Below are positions 30,628 to 37,544 of a DNA stretch of 43,809 bases, one piece after another. How positions within the stretch are numbered: the first letter of the stretch is position 1; each line of letters starts with the position of its first letter. A program made the position numbers and the translations under genes. The notes beneath the pieces are model-generated. The model ran no database searches. It saw nothing but the letters and a program-made list of their open reading frames with translations, and was not told the origin of the DNA. Origin of the DNA: Lachnospiraceae bacterium (lineage in GTDB: Bacteria > Bacillota > Clostridia > Lachnospirales > Lachnospiraceae); contig WRLH01000025.1 of assembly GCA_009777715.1 (NCBI GenBank), positions 1-43,809 on the forward strand. Direction: 5' to 3'.

Positions 30628-32967
30628 TTATTTCTGATGTCGCAATGGTTGTGACAATTCACCTAAAAGACGCAAGGTCTTATATTCCCGCGGTGAAGCC
30701 CCATAACGCTTTTTGAACATATTATAAAAATAGGATTCATTTAAAATCCCGACTTTCTGTGCGACTTTTCCGACGCTTAGATTGGTAGTTTCCAAAAGCT
30801 CGGCTGCTTTTTCCAAGCGGACTTTATTAATGTATTCGGGCAGCGAAACACCAAGTTTTTTGGCAAAAATCCGGCTCAGGTATTTGCCGGAAATTTTTAT
30901 TTTATCAGCGATATTTGTAAGACATAAATCAGGGTCGTCATAGCTTTCAAGGACAATTGCCTGTGCCGTCCCGATAATTGTTTCATGCTTTATATTAACC
31001 TTTTCAACTTTTTCCGCGGAAAAAAATGTCCTTAAGTCATTAATAAGCCCTTCCCGGTAATCGGAAAGAGTTTCCGCAGTTAACAGATTCCGCCCGATCC
31101 GGTTTAGGCTTTCATGCTTAATCATTGCTTTAGTCGTATGCGTATCAAGCAAAATCCGGTGGAAAGTGACCGAAAGATGGAAGAGTGAAATCATAATGTT
31201 TTCATAAGACATTGTTTTTATTTCATCAAGAATCAAAGAAAGCTTAAGCTCGATCTTCTCGATTTCACCGCTTTTGATTGTTTCGGGCAGCTGCTTTTCA
31301 ATCGTGAACTTATAATCAAGATCATTTTGCTGATGCTTTGCTTCGATTAATTCTTTGGTGATAATCGAATTTGGCCCATGGGCAAAACGGTAGGCCATAT
31401 TTTTCATTGCTGCTTCAAATTCCAAAGGAAGATTGGCCAGGCTTTCTGCATAGCTTGAGATGGAGATTGAGACAGAAAGCTTAAGATGTTCCGTAACGTT
31501 TGTTTGGATTTTTAAAAGAAGCGGCGTTAGGATTTCGCCGTTCATTAAAGGGGCAGTGTTTAAAATGACCGCAGCCATATTGTCAGTTAATGAGACACCC
31601 TCACAAGGATATGAGGGGGCAAGATTTTCACCGGCGATTTTGATAATTTCCGCCAGCTTAAACTCACGCTCGCGGACAGTATTAGCATTTTCAAACAGCC
31701 TGCGTGAGTCAACGGCAATCAAAAGGACGATAAAGCCTTGGCTTCCGGTTAGCGGAATCTGGTGCTTGGCCGCTTGGCTGGTAAATTCATCGCCTGTAAT
31801 TATTTTTCTGCCGTTAAGAATTTCTAGCAGCAAGGTTGCTTTCAAAGTTGCGCTATAGGTATTTTGCTCATGCTCATAAGCAATCAGGCGGTTTTCATTT
31901 TTGGCGAAAGTATCTTCAAGAAAGCGGAATTCGTCGCCCCGGTATTTTTCCTGATCATTTATCCGGCTGACGAGCCTAAGGATTGGCTGATAAAGCCGCT
32001 TGGAAGTCGCAAAGGTGATAAAAAGGGCGGCCAGCAAAAAAATCAAGGTGATCAGGAATAATTGCATCCTGACCGCGTTTAGGTATTTGCCGATTTGGCT
32101 GCTTTCGACAATCCTTAACAGGCCTAACTCCGTTTCGCGGATTGGCAGATACGAAAGATGGTAGGCAACGCCATCAAGCTCGGTTTGAAAAAAGGTTTCA
32201 AATCCGCCCGATGGGACAATGCTATTTTGGTAAAATTCCTTAAGCGCGTCTTTTAAGTGGCCATTGGCATTAGCATCACCGAATAAGTCGCCGTCATTGG
32301 TTACGAGCATGACAAAAGCCGTGTCCTCTGTTTCGGAAGAGCTGGCAGTCCGGATATTATTAAGAAGCCATTCGGTTTCAATATTGACAGCAATTCCGCC
32401 GTTCGCCATGCTTGCGTCATAATAAAAATAAGTAAGGAAACTGCCGGAAAACCCCGGTTCATTTACTTGGCGGTAGATGGGCGTGAATTTTGGCGGCATA
32501 TACTCTCCGGCCGTTATCTTAAGCAAGTCCTTGTCCTCAAATAAAAGGCCGCGGTAAGATGAATAATAAACCCCGGTATAATTGTTATAGACAAAAATGG
32601 AATGGACATATGGGTTTGCCCGGACGACTGAGCGGGTGACGGAATTCATCATCAATGTCATTTCCGCAAAATCACTTTCGATATTTTTGTCACGCATAAA
32701 AGAAATAATCGCAGCATTATTAAAAATGGATATGCAAATGCTGCGGATGTGTTCGTTCATGAAAACAACGCTATTTTCGATTTGAGTAAGGAGCAAGCGG
32801 TCATTTTTTTGCTGGTATTCGTCAACTAAGCGATTGACATAAGAAAACATTACGGCTTGAAGAGCAAGCATTAAGATAATAATGCTTCCGCCGACCCAGA
32901 GAAAGATTTTAAATAAAAACTTCTTTGACCATAAAAAAGTCATCTTACCTACCATATTTCTATCCAT
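30628..32967 (-). CDS. AraC/YesN-family membrane-bound transcription regulator with element-derived C-terminus
   Basis: The start is placed at ATG 32967; the frame is also open from a TTG at 32979. The roughly 779-residue protein has two membrane segments (near 15-40 and 295-320) enclosing an extracellular sensor region. The cytoplasmic part ends in an AraC HTH_18 domain (LTNIADKIKISGKYLSRIFAKKLGVSLPEYI ... VGILNESYFYNMFKKRYGASPREYKT). Such regulators sense extracellular sugars and activate adjacent ABC-transporter loci; it is divergent from the sugar genes starting at 33170. After TLRLL the last 12 codons (GELSQPLRHQK) are encoded by the inserted element. Before insertion the frame continued KKAAIESTLLK and stopped at 3877. 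Confidence 0.9.
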   Translation of the reverse strand: MDRNMVGKMTFLWSKKFLFKIFLWVGGSIIILMLALQAVMFSYVNRLVDEYQQKNDRLLLTQIENSVVFMNEHIRSICISIFNNAAIISFMRDKNIESDFAEMTLMMNSVTRSVVRANPYVHSIFVYNNYTGVYYSSYRGLLFEDKDLLKITAGEYMPPKFTPIYRQVNEPGFSGSFLTYFYYDASMANGGIAVNIETEWLLNNIRTASSSETEDTAFVMLVTNDGDLFGDANANGHLKDALKEFYQNSIVPSGGFETFFQTELDGVAYHLSYLPIRETELGLLRIVESSQIGKYLNAVRMQLFLITLIFLLAALFITFATSKRLYQPILRLVSRINDQEKYRGDEFRFLEDTFAKNENRLIAYEHEQNTYSATLKATLLLEILNGRKIITGDEFTSQAAKHQIPLTGSQGFIVLLIAVDSRRLFENANTVREREFKLAEIIKIAGENLAPSYPCEGVSLTDNMAAVILNTAPLMNGEILTPLLLKIQTNVTEHLKLSVSISISSYAESLANLPLEFEAAMKNMAYRFAHGPNSIITKELIEAKHQQNDLDYKFTIEKQLPETIKSGEIEKIELKLSLILDEIKTMSYENIMISLFHLSVTFHRILLDTHTTKAMIKHESLNRIGRNLLTAETLSDYREGLINDLRTFFSAEKVEKVNIKHETIIGTAQAIVLESYDDPDLCLTNIADKIKISGKYLSRIFAKKLGVSLPEYINKVRLEKAAELLETTNLSVGKVAQKVGILNESYFYNMFKKRYGASPREYKTLRLLGELSQPLRHQK
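30638..30663. repeat. Right terminal inverted repeat of the conjugative element
   Basis: The reverse complement of 30638-30662 reads GTGAATT-G-TC-A-C-A-ACCA-T-TGCGACA, 21/25 identical to 3929-3953. It now also encodes part of the new AraC C-terminus. Confidence 0.85.
30664..30678. repeat. Right 15-bp direct repeat (target duplication / attR core)
   Basis: TAAAAGACGCAAGGT, identical to 3913-3927. With the following bases it forms TAaAAGAC-gcaag-GTCTTaTA, a near-palindromic target. Confidence 0.88.
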
Positions 32968-33012
32968 GATTCTTTTCAAAGACTATCCGAATCGATGATT
33001 CGGGTTTTGCGC

Positions 33013-33040
33013 TGGTATAATGTCTAGTGACATTATACCA
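33013..33040. promoter_or_regulatory. Operator-like palindrome between the divergent araC-type and sugar genes
   Basis: TGGTATAATGTC-TAGT-GACATTATACCA, 12-bp perfect arms. Each arm contains TATAAT, so the site may overlap -10 elements for both directions. A weaker -10-like TATACT lies at 33136-33141 nearer the sugar operon. Confidence 0.75.
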
Positions 33041-33169
33041 AATCCAAGCTCTTCAAGCGACTGTAAAAATAGCAATTATATCTAAATTTGATGAAAATGG
33101 CAGTTTTTGTACTATGATACCCAATTTTATTAAGGTATACTAAAATAACCAAAACTCAGGAGGACTTTC

Positions 33170-34306
33170 ATGGATTCAAGAGAAAGATTATTAACAGTCC
33201 TAAATAAAGGCATCCCCGACCATGTCCCGGTTGCCCCCGACACCTCAAATATGATCCCGGCCAAAATGACCGGAAAGCCATTCTGGCAGCTTTATCTTTA
33301 TCAAGACCCGCCGATCTGGAAAGCTTATCTTGACTGCGTAAAATATTTTGGCTTCGATTCATTAATGGACGGTTATGTTTCAATTGAATTTGATGATTTA
33401 TATCTTGATGAGCCTGATGAAAGCCGCCCGGTGATTGTATACCAGGACGAAGAGCGGATCGTGACCCAAAACTTAGAACAAGCAAATGGGAAAAATTTCT
33501 GGTCGCCTTGGGTAAATGTCTATTACCGGGCTGACCCGCCCACCTATGGCGTTGACCCTTTATCAATCCGCTTGCCCAAAGAGCCGTCAGGCTATCAGGA
33601 AGTCGAGGGGGTGAGGGTGTGGCCGTCCGGCGGAGAGCTGCTTAGCCTTGTCAAAAAAGAAATGGGCAACCACGGCTTGGTTGGGGTTTTTTGCGGGACT
33701 AGCAAATTGCTTAATTGCGAAGCGGATATATATGAATATTATGACGACCCCGATGTCTTCAGAAACCGCCGGGATAAAGCCCTTGCTTTTTACGAAAGAA
33801 AATTCCACCGCTTGATGGGGTTGAACGCTAAACCTGATTTCATCTGCGTTGGCGGTTCAGGAACGCTTATCCACCAGACACCGGAAATTTTCCGCGAGCT
33901 GGGCTTGCCGATTGTGAAAAAAATTACCGCGCTCTCTAAAGCTTTTGGGATTCCGTCCCATGTCCATTCCTGCGGGCCGGAAAAACTGTTAGTAAAAATA
34001 ATGGCAGAAGAAACGGATTTAACCGTCATTGACCCGTTAGAAATTCCCCCGATGGGTGATTGCTGCCTAAAAGAATTAAAAAGGGATTATGGCGAGCGGC
34101 TGGTCCTTAAGGGCAATCTCCACACCACCGAAATCATGCTTAACGGCACGGTAGCAGACGTAATCGAAGCGTCAAAAAAGGCCATTGATGATGCTAAAGA
34201 GGGCGGCGGCTTCATCTTGTCAACCGGAGACCAATGCGGCCGCGATACACCTTATGAAAATATTTTTGCAATGATTGAAACAGCAAAAACCTATGGTAAA
34301 TACTAA
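33170..34306 (+). CDS. URO-D superfamily protein with HxC...C zinc-site motif (MtaA-like)
   Basis: The 378-residue protein belongs to the uroporphyrinogen decarboxylase / corrinoid-methyltransferase superfamily. It has DHVPVAPDTSNMIPAKMTGK near the start, a GGSGTLIHQTPEIF segment, then SHVHSCGPEK with H266 and C268, and STGDQCGRDTPYENI with C356. This H-x-C ... C set matches the zinc ligands of methylcobamide:CoM methyltransferases, so a methyl-transfer role is more likely than decarboxylation. AGGAGG lies 7 bp upstream. It is the first gene of the sugar locus, 12 bp before its paralogue. The substrate is unknown. Confidence 0.87.
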   Translation: MDSRERLLTVLNKGIPDHVPVAPDTSNMIPAKMTGKPFWQLYLYQDPPIWKAYLDCVKYFGFDSLMDGYVSIEFDDLYLDEPDESRPVIVYQDEERIVTQNLEQANGKNFWSPWVNVYYRADPPTYGVDPLSIRLPKEPSGYQEVEGVRVWPSGGELLSLVKKEMGNHGLVGVFCGTSKLLNCEADIYEYYDDPDVFRNRRDKALAFYERKFHRLMGLNAKPDFICVGGSGTLIHQTPEIFRELGLPIVKKITALSKAFGIPSHVHSCGPEKLLVKIMAEETDLTVIDPLEIPPMGDCCLKELKRDYGERLVLKGNLHTTEIMLNGTVADVIEASKKAIDDAKEGGGFILSTGDQCGRDTPYENIFAMIETAKTYGKY

Positions 34307-34318
34307 AAGGAGCAATTT

Positions 34319-35293
34319 ATGACAAGTCGTGAAAGAGTGCTGGCAGCCCTTAAATTTTTGCCTGTTGACCGGATTCCGCTGGAAGTCGAACCCGGTTTTG
34401 ATGAATTTGCTTCTGATATATTAGTTCCCTCATATCATTATGGCAAAGGAAAGGCGGCGGGTGAATATGGGGTAAAAGGGAAACGGACGGATTATTGGGG
34501 TTCGATATGGGAAAGCGCCGAGGACGGAGTAAAAGGCGAGGTGAGACAGCCGGCTTTTACTGATTGGACAGAGCTTAGCTCACTTTATGTGCCGTATGAA
34601 GCCCTTGAGCAAGCGGATTTGTCTTTCGTAAATGATGAATGTAAAAGCTTGGGCAAGTTCACCATGAAAATGTGGGGAATTGAACCATTCCAGCGGATGC
34701 AGTATCTGCGCGGGACAGAGAATTTATTTTTGGATTTGGCAATGGAAGATGAAAATGTCCTCAAATTAAGGGATATTGTCCATGGCTTTTACAAAACAGA
34801 GGTTGAAATGTGGTGCAACACTTTAGTTGACGCAATTCACATAGAAGATGATTGGGGTACCCAAAACGCAATGCTGATTTCGCCTTTAATGTGGCGCGAA
34901 TTATTTAAGCCGCTCTACAAGGATTATTGCGACATTGCCAGAAAATATGGTAAAATGGTAATCATGCACTCAGACGGTTATATCCTTGACATAATTCCGG
35001 ATTTAATCGAAATTGGGATTAACGCGCTTAATCCGCAGCTTAATGTCATGCCTTATGACAAGCTTTCGGGTTATATGAGGGGAAAAATGGCATTATGGGG
35101 CGGAATCGACCGCCAAGCCTTGCTTCCCTTTGGGACTGAGGAGGATTTGGAGGCGGAGGTTCATAAGATTGCCGGGTATTTTGGCGGAGAGGGGAATACG
35201 GGCATTATTGGGCAGTGTTATATGGATAAAGGGGCAAGGCCAGAAAACATCAGGGCCGTTTACCGCGCCTGGCTTTCGCGGCCTGCGTCATAG
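34319..35293 (+). CDS. URO-D superfamily protein, paralogue lacking the HxC motif
   Basis: The 324-residue protein starts MTSRERVLAALKFLPVDRIPLEVEPGFDEF, typical of the superfamily, and has an IEDDWGTQNAMLISPLMWRELFKPLYKDYCDIA segment. At the zinc-site position it has MHSDG (H217-S-D219) and later GQCYMDKGARPENI. This is the form seen in many gut-bacterial URO-D-like proteins of unknown activity. AAAGGAG precedes the ATG, 12 bp after the first URO-D gene, so the two are co-transcribed and may form a complex. It is followed by a 620-bp repeat region. Confidence 0.85.
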   Translation: MTSRERVLAALKFLPVDRIPLEVEPGFDEFASDILVPSYHYGKGKAAGEYGVKGKRTDYWGSIWESAEDGVKGEVRQPAFTDWTELSSLYVPYEALEQADLSFVNDECKSLGKFTMKMWGIEPFQRMQYLRGTENLFLDLAMEDENVLKLRDIVHGFYKTEVEMWCNTLVDAIHIEDDWGTQNAMLISPLMWRELFKPLYKDYCDIARKYGKMVIMHSDGYILDIIPDLIEIGINALNPQLNVMPYDKLSGYMRGKMALWGGIDRQALLPFGTEEDLEAEVHKIAGYFGGEGNTGIIGQCYMDKGARPENIRAVYRAWLSRPAS

Positions 35294-35310
35294 CTGGCGT
35301 TTCGCGGCTT

Positions 35311-35336
35311 GTCATTGCGGGCTTGCCCCGCAATCT
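35311..35336. repeat. REP-like palindrome, copy 2
   Basis: GTC-ATTGCGG-gcttgcc-CCGCAAT-CT directly after the URO-D stop. It could also act as a processing hairpin. Confidence 0.75.
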
Positions 35337-35373
35337 AGCCGAGAGACATACCGCGCGTTTGAGAGCTGTAGTT

Positions 35374-35450
35374 ACTGCGTAAATATGACTTACATACGTA
35401 AGTATGACTTACATACGTAAGTATGACTTACATACGTAAGTATGACTTAC
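35374..35450. repeat. 19-bp tandem palindromic repeat, 4 units
   Basis: Unit ATACGTAAGTATGACTTAC; each holds the palindrome GTAAGT-atg-ACTTAC. Two further units occur at 43484-43526 and one diverged unit near 1845, always directly before module A. Confidence 0.85.
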
Positions 35451-35568
35451 TGCGTAAGTCAGAAAATAATCTCTCCGTTGCTGTGCCCTAATGAGTGTAA
35501 AATACAAACGTTCATATGGGTAGAAGGCGGGCAAGGCAACTGCGAGAAACATTTTCTTCCTTACTCAC
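35451..35568. repeat. Dispersed repeat module A, copy 2
   Basis: This copy matches 1845-1980 and 43526-43644. Variation is concentrated at a few sites (for example TCTCTCCG, AATACAAACGTTCATATG). It is followed after about 12 bp by module B. Confidence 0.85.
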
Positions 35569-35580
35569 GTTACGAAAGCA

Positions 35581-35768
35581 CCCGATGTAAATCCGCGAAA
35601 TCGGACACTTCATCGTGCGATAGAGAGTGCGATTCATAAGACCGACCCTTGAGAAGCGTCGTTACTTATGCGGTGTCCTTTACCGCATTATGTAACGCAA
35701 CGCTTCTCTCGGAGCGGAAGCGGGCCGGACGCCCCATCGGCAGCTCTCAAACGCGCGGAGTTTTTCTC
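35581..35768 (+). repeat. Dispersed repeat module B, copy 2, with long hairpin at 35651-35708
   Basis: Hairpin arms are GAGAAGCG/CGCTTCTC, GTTAC/GTAAC and TGCGGT/ACCGCA. It is nearly identical to 43677-43809 and, inverted, to 2590-2768. The start CCCGATGTAAATCCG...CGGACACTTCATCGTGCG is also shared with copy 3. Confidence 0.85.
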
Positions 35769-35818
35769 GGAGCGAAAGCGTGCCGGACGCCCCATCGGCA
35801 GCTCTCAAACGCGCGGGA
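35707..35818. repeat. Tandem duplication of a 50-bp segment
   Basis: CTCGGAGCGRAAGCG...CCGGACGCCCCATCGG...CAGCTCTCAAACGCGCGG occurs twice (about 35707-35757 and 35769-35817). The end CAGCTCTCAAACGCGCGG is mirrored by CCGCGCGTTTGAGAGCTG at about 35351-35368, so the whole repeat block is framed by an 18-bp inverted repeat. Confidence 0.85.
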
Positions 35819-35830
35819 AAACACATGGAG

Positions 35831-35855
35831 AGATTGCGGAGCAAGCCCGCAATGA
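35831..35855. repeat. REP-like palindrome, copy 3 (inverted)
   Basis: AG-ATTGCGG-agcaagc-CCGCAAT-GAC, opposite in orientation to the copy at 35311. Confidence 0.75.
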
Positions 35856-35915
35856 CACAGGCTGCGAAAGCGGTCGGGCGATGAAACGATAAAATAATTT
35901 GAAAGGGCAATCCAC

Positions 35916-37394
35916 ATGACCAAAAACGACTACCTAAAACTAATTGACAAAGTCATCGCCGCAGGGCCGTATGACGACACATGGGAATCGCTGTGCCGCT
36001 GGGAAGCCCCGGAATGGTATAAGGACGCCAAACTAGGCATCTTTATCCATTGGGGCGTTTACGCTGTCCCGGCTTACGGCAGCGAATGGTATTCACGCTA
36101 TATGTATGTAAAAGGAAGCAAAGAATACGAACACCACCAAAAAACCTACGGCACACAGGATAAATTCGGCTATAAGGATTTTATCCCCATGTTTAAGGGG
36201 GAAAAATTTGATGCCGCAGAATGGGTGAAACTGTTTAAAGAAGCCGGGGCAAAATACATCATGCCTGTTTCGGAACATCATGATGGCTTCCAGATGTATG
36301 AAAGCGAACTATCGGAATGGAATGCCGGGAAAATGGGGCCATGCCGTGATGTAATTTCTGAGCTTAAGAAAGCTTGTGAAGATGAAGGCATGACCCTCAC
36401 ATTATCAAACCACCGCGCTGAACATTGCTGGTTCTTTAACGGCGGCCTTGATTATGAATGTGATGTTAATGATCCGCTTTATGAATCATTTTATGATAAA
36501 CAGCAAGCCAAAATCGATATTGACATCATGGATATCTATGCTTTCCCGCCGCCAGCCTCCCATTGTGAGGATTGGCTGGCAAGGCTTTGCGAAATCGTGG
36601 AAAAATACCGGCCCGCAATAATGTATTTTGATTGGTGGATTCATAATACCGGATTTGCCCCATATTTAAGGAAATTTGCCGCCTATTATTATAACCGGAT
36701 GGCGCAGTCAGGGTTAACAGGAATTATTAACTACAAGTTCCGCGCCTTTGCGCCGGGCAGTGCCGTTTTTGATGTCGAACGCGGCCAGCTTAACGGAATT
36801 AATCCCCGGATATGGCAAACCTGCACCGCGGCAGCGCGTAATTCATGGGGCTATACCGAAAATAATGATTTCAAAGACCCGGCCGAACTAATCAGGGATT
36901 TGATTGACATCGTCAGCAAGAATGGGCGGATGCTCCTTAATGTCGGGCCAAGGGCGGACGGAAGCATAACAGATGAAGACCGGGATATCCTTGCAAAAAT
37001 CGGTGCATGGCTTAAGATAAACGGCGAGGGCATTAACGGAACAAGCTTTTTTGAGGTTTTTGGCGAAGGGTCTACCAATATTGGCGGCGGAAGCATGACC
37101 GATGGGAAACCGCTTGAATATACCGAAAATGATATCCGCTTTACCCAGCGGGGCGGCTTTGTTTATGCTTTTCTGATGAAATACCCCCCAAATGGGAAAA
37201 TCGCGATAAAATATTTTAAAAAACATACTCCCCAATATCATTCCGGCGGTGATCTGGACATTAAGGAAGTGACGGTTTTAGGTTATGATGTCCCGCTTAC
37301 TTTTTCCCGCGATGATGACGCAATGAATATTCAAATTGGCGGAGCAGTTAAGAGCGATTACCCAGTTTGCCTAAAAATAAAAATATACCCCTAG
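35916..37394 (+). CDS. GH29 alpha-L-fucosidase
   Basis: The 492-residue protein has the GH29 pattern: WYKDAKLGIFIHWGVYAVPAYGSEWYSRYMY near the N-terminus, AGAKYIMPVSEHHDGFQMYESELSEWNA, and PAIMYFDWW where D239 is the expected nucleophile. NGRMLLNVGPRADGSI closes the catalytic part, and a C-terminal beta domain starts near 370. GH29 enzymes hydrolyse terminal alpha-L-fucose from glycans with retention. No signal peptide is seen, so it probably acts on imported oligosaccharides. An AAAGGG site precedes the ATG. It is followed by the dehydrogenase after 150 bp of repeats. Confidence 0.93.
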   Translation: MTKNDYLKLIDKVIAAGPYDDTWESLCRWEAPEWYKDAKLGIFIHWGVYAVPAYGSEWYSRYMYVKGSKEYEHHQKTYGTQDKFGYKDFIPMFKGEKFDAAEWVKLFKEAGAKYIMPVSEHHDGFQMYESELSEWNAGKMGPCRDVISELKKACEDEGMTLTLSNHRAEHCWFFNGGLDYECDVNDPLYESFYDKQQAKIDIDIMDIYAFPPPASHCEDWLARLCEIVEKYRPAIMYFDWWIHNTGFAPYLRKFAAYYYNRMAQSGLTGIINYKFRAFAPGSAVFDVERGQLNGINPRIWQTCTAAARNSWGYTENNDFKDPAELIRDLIDIVSKNGRMLLNVGPRADGSITDEDRDILAKIGAWLKINGEGINGTSFFEVFGEGSTNIGGGSMTDGKPLEYTENDIRFTQRGGFVYAFLMKYPPNGKIAIKYFKKHTPQYHSGGDLDIKEVTVLGYDVPLTFSRDDDAMNIQIGGAVKSDYPVCLKIKIYP

Positions 37395-37404
37395 TATACA
37401 AAAT

Positions 37405-37500
37405 GAATCTTCGATTCGTTTCGAACCTTTGATTCGTTTCGAATCTTCGATTCATTTCGAATCTTCGAACTCGTTTCGAATCTTCGACCCGAGCGAATCT
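37405..37500. repeat. 18-bp tandem repeat, about 5 copies
   Basis: Unit GAATCTTCGATTCGTTTC; each unit carries the dyad GAATC-ttc-GATTC and adjacent TTCGAA. Units 4 and 5 are slightly changed. It lies between the fucosidase and the dehydrogenase and may affect transcript ends or stability. Confidence 0.88.
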
Positions 37501-37508
37501 ACAAATTA

Positions 37509-37530
37509 TTGAGCAACGCTCAAAAATTTT
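37509..37530 (+). terminator. Possible weak terminator hairpin
   Basis: TTGAGC-aac-GCTCAA followed by AAATTTT. The stem is only 6 bp and the next gene starts 14 bp later, so it may instead partly attenuate the operon. Confidence 0.35.
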
Positions 37531-37544
37531 GAAAGGACACAGGT

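Larger units (their letters stand above)
3928..30663. mobile_element. Integrated conjugative element, about 26.7 kb, with IS30-type ends
   Basis: The boundaries are set by 25-bp imperfect terminal inverted repeats and a 15-bp direct repeat outside them. Contents are a ParA/ParB-like block, a Tn1549-like mobilisation and type IV secretion operon, TopB and SSB, an oriT candidate, Mrr-type cargo and an IS30-family transposase. No tyrosine or serine recombinase was found. The element lies in the 3' end of an AraC-family gene and replaces its last codons. The boundaries are read directly from the sequence; mobility is inferred. Confidence 0.88.
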
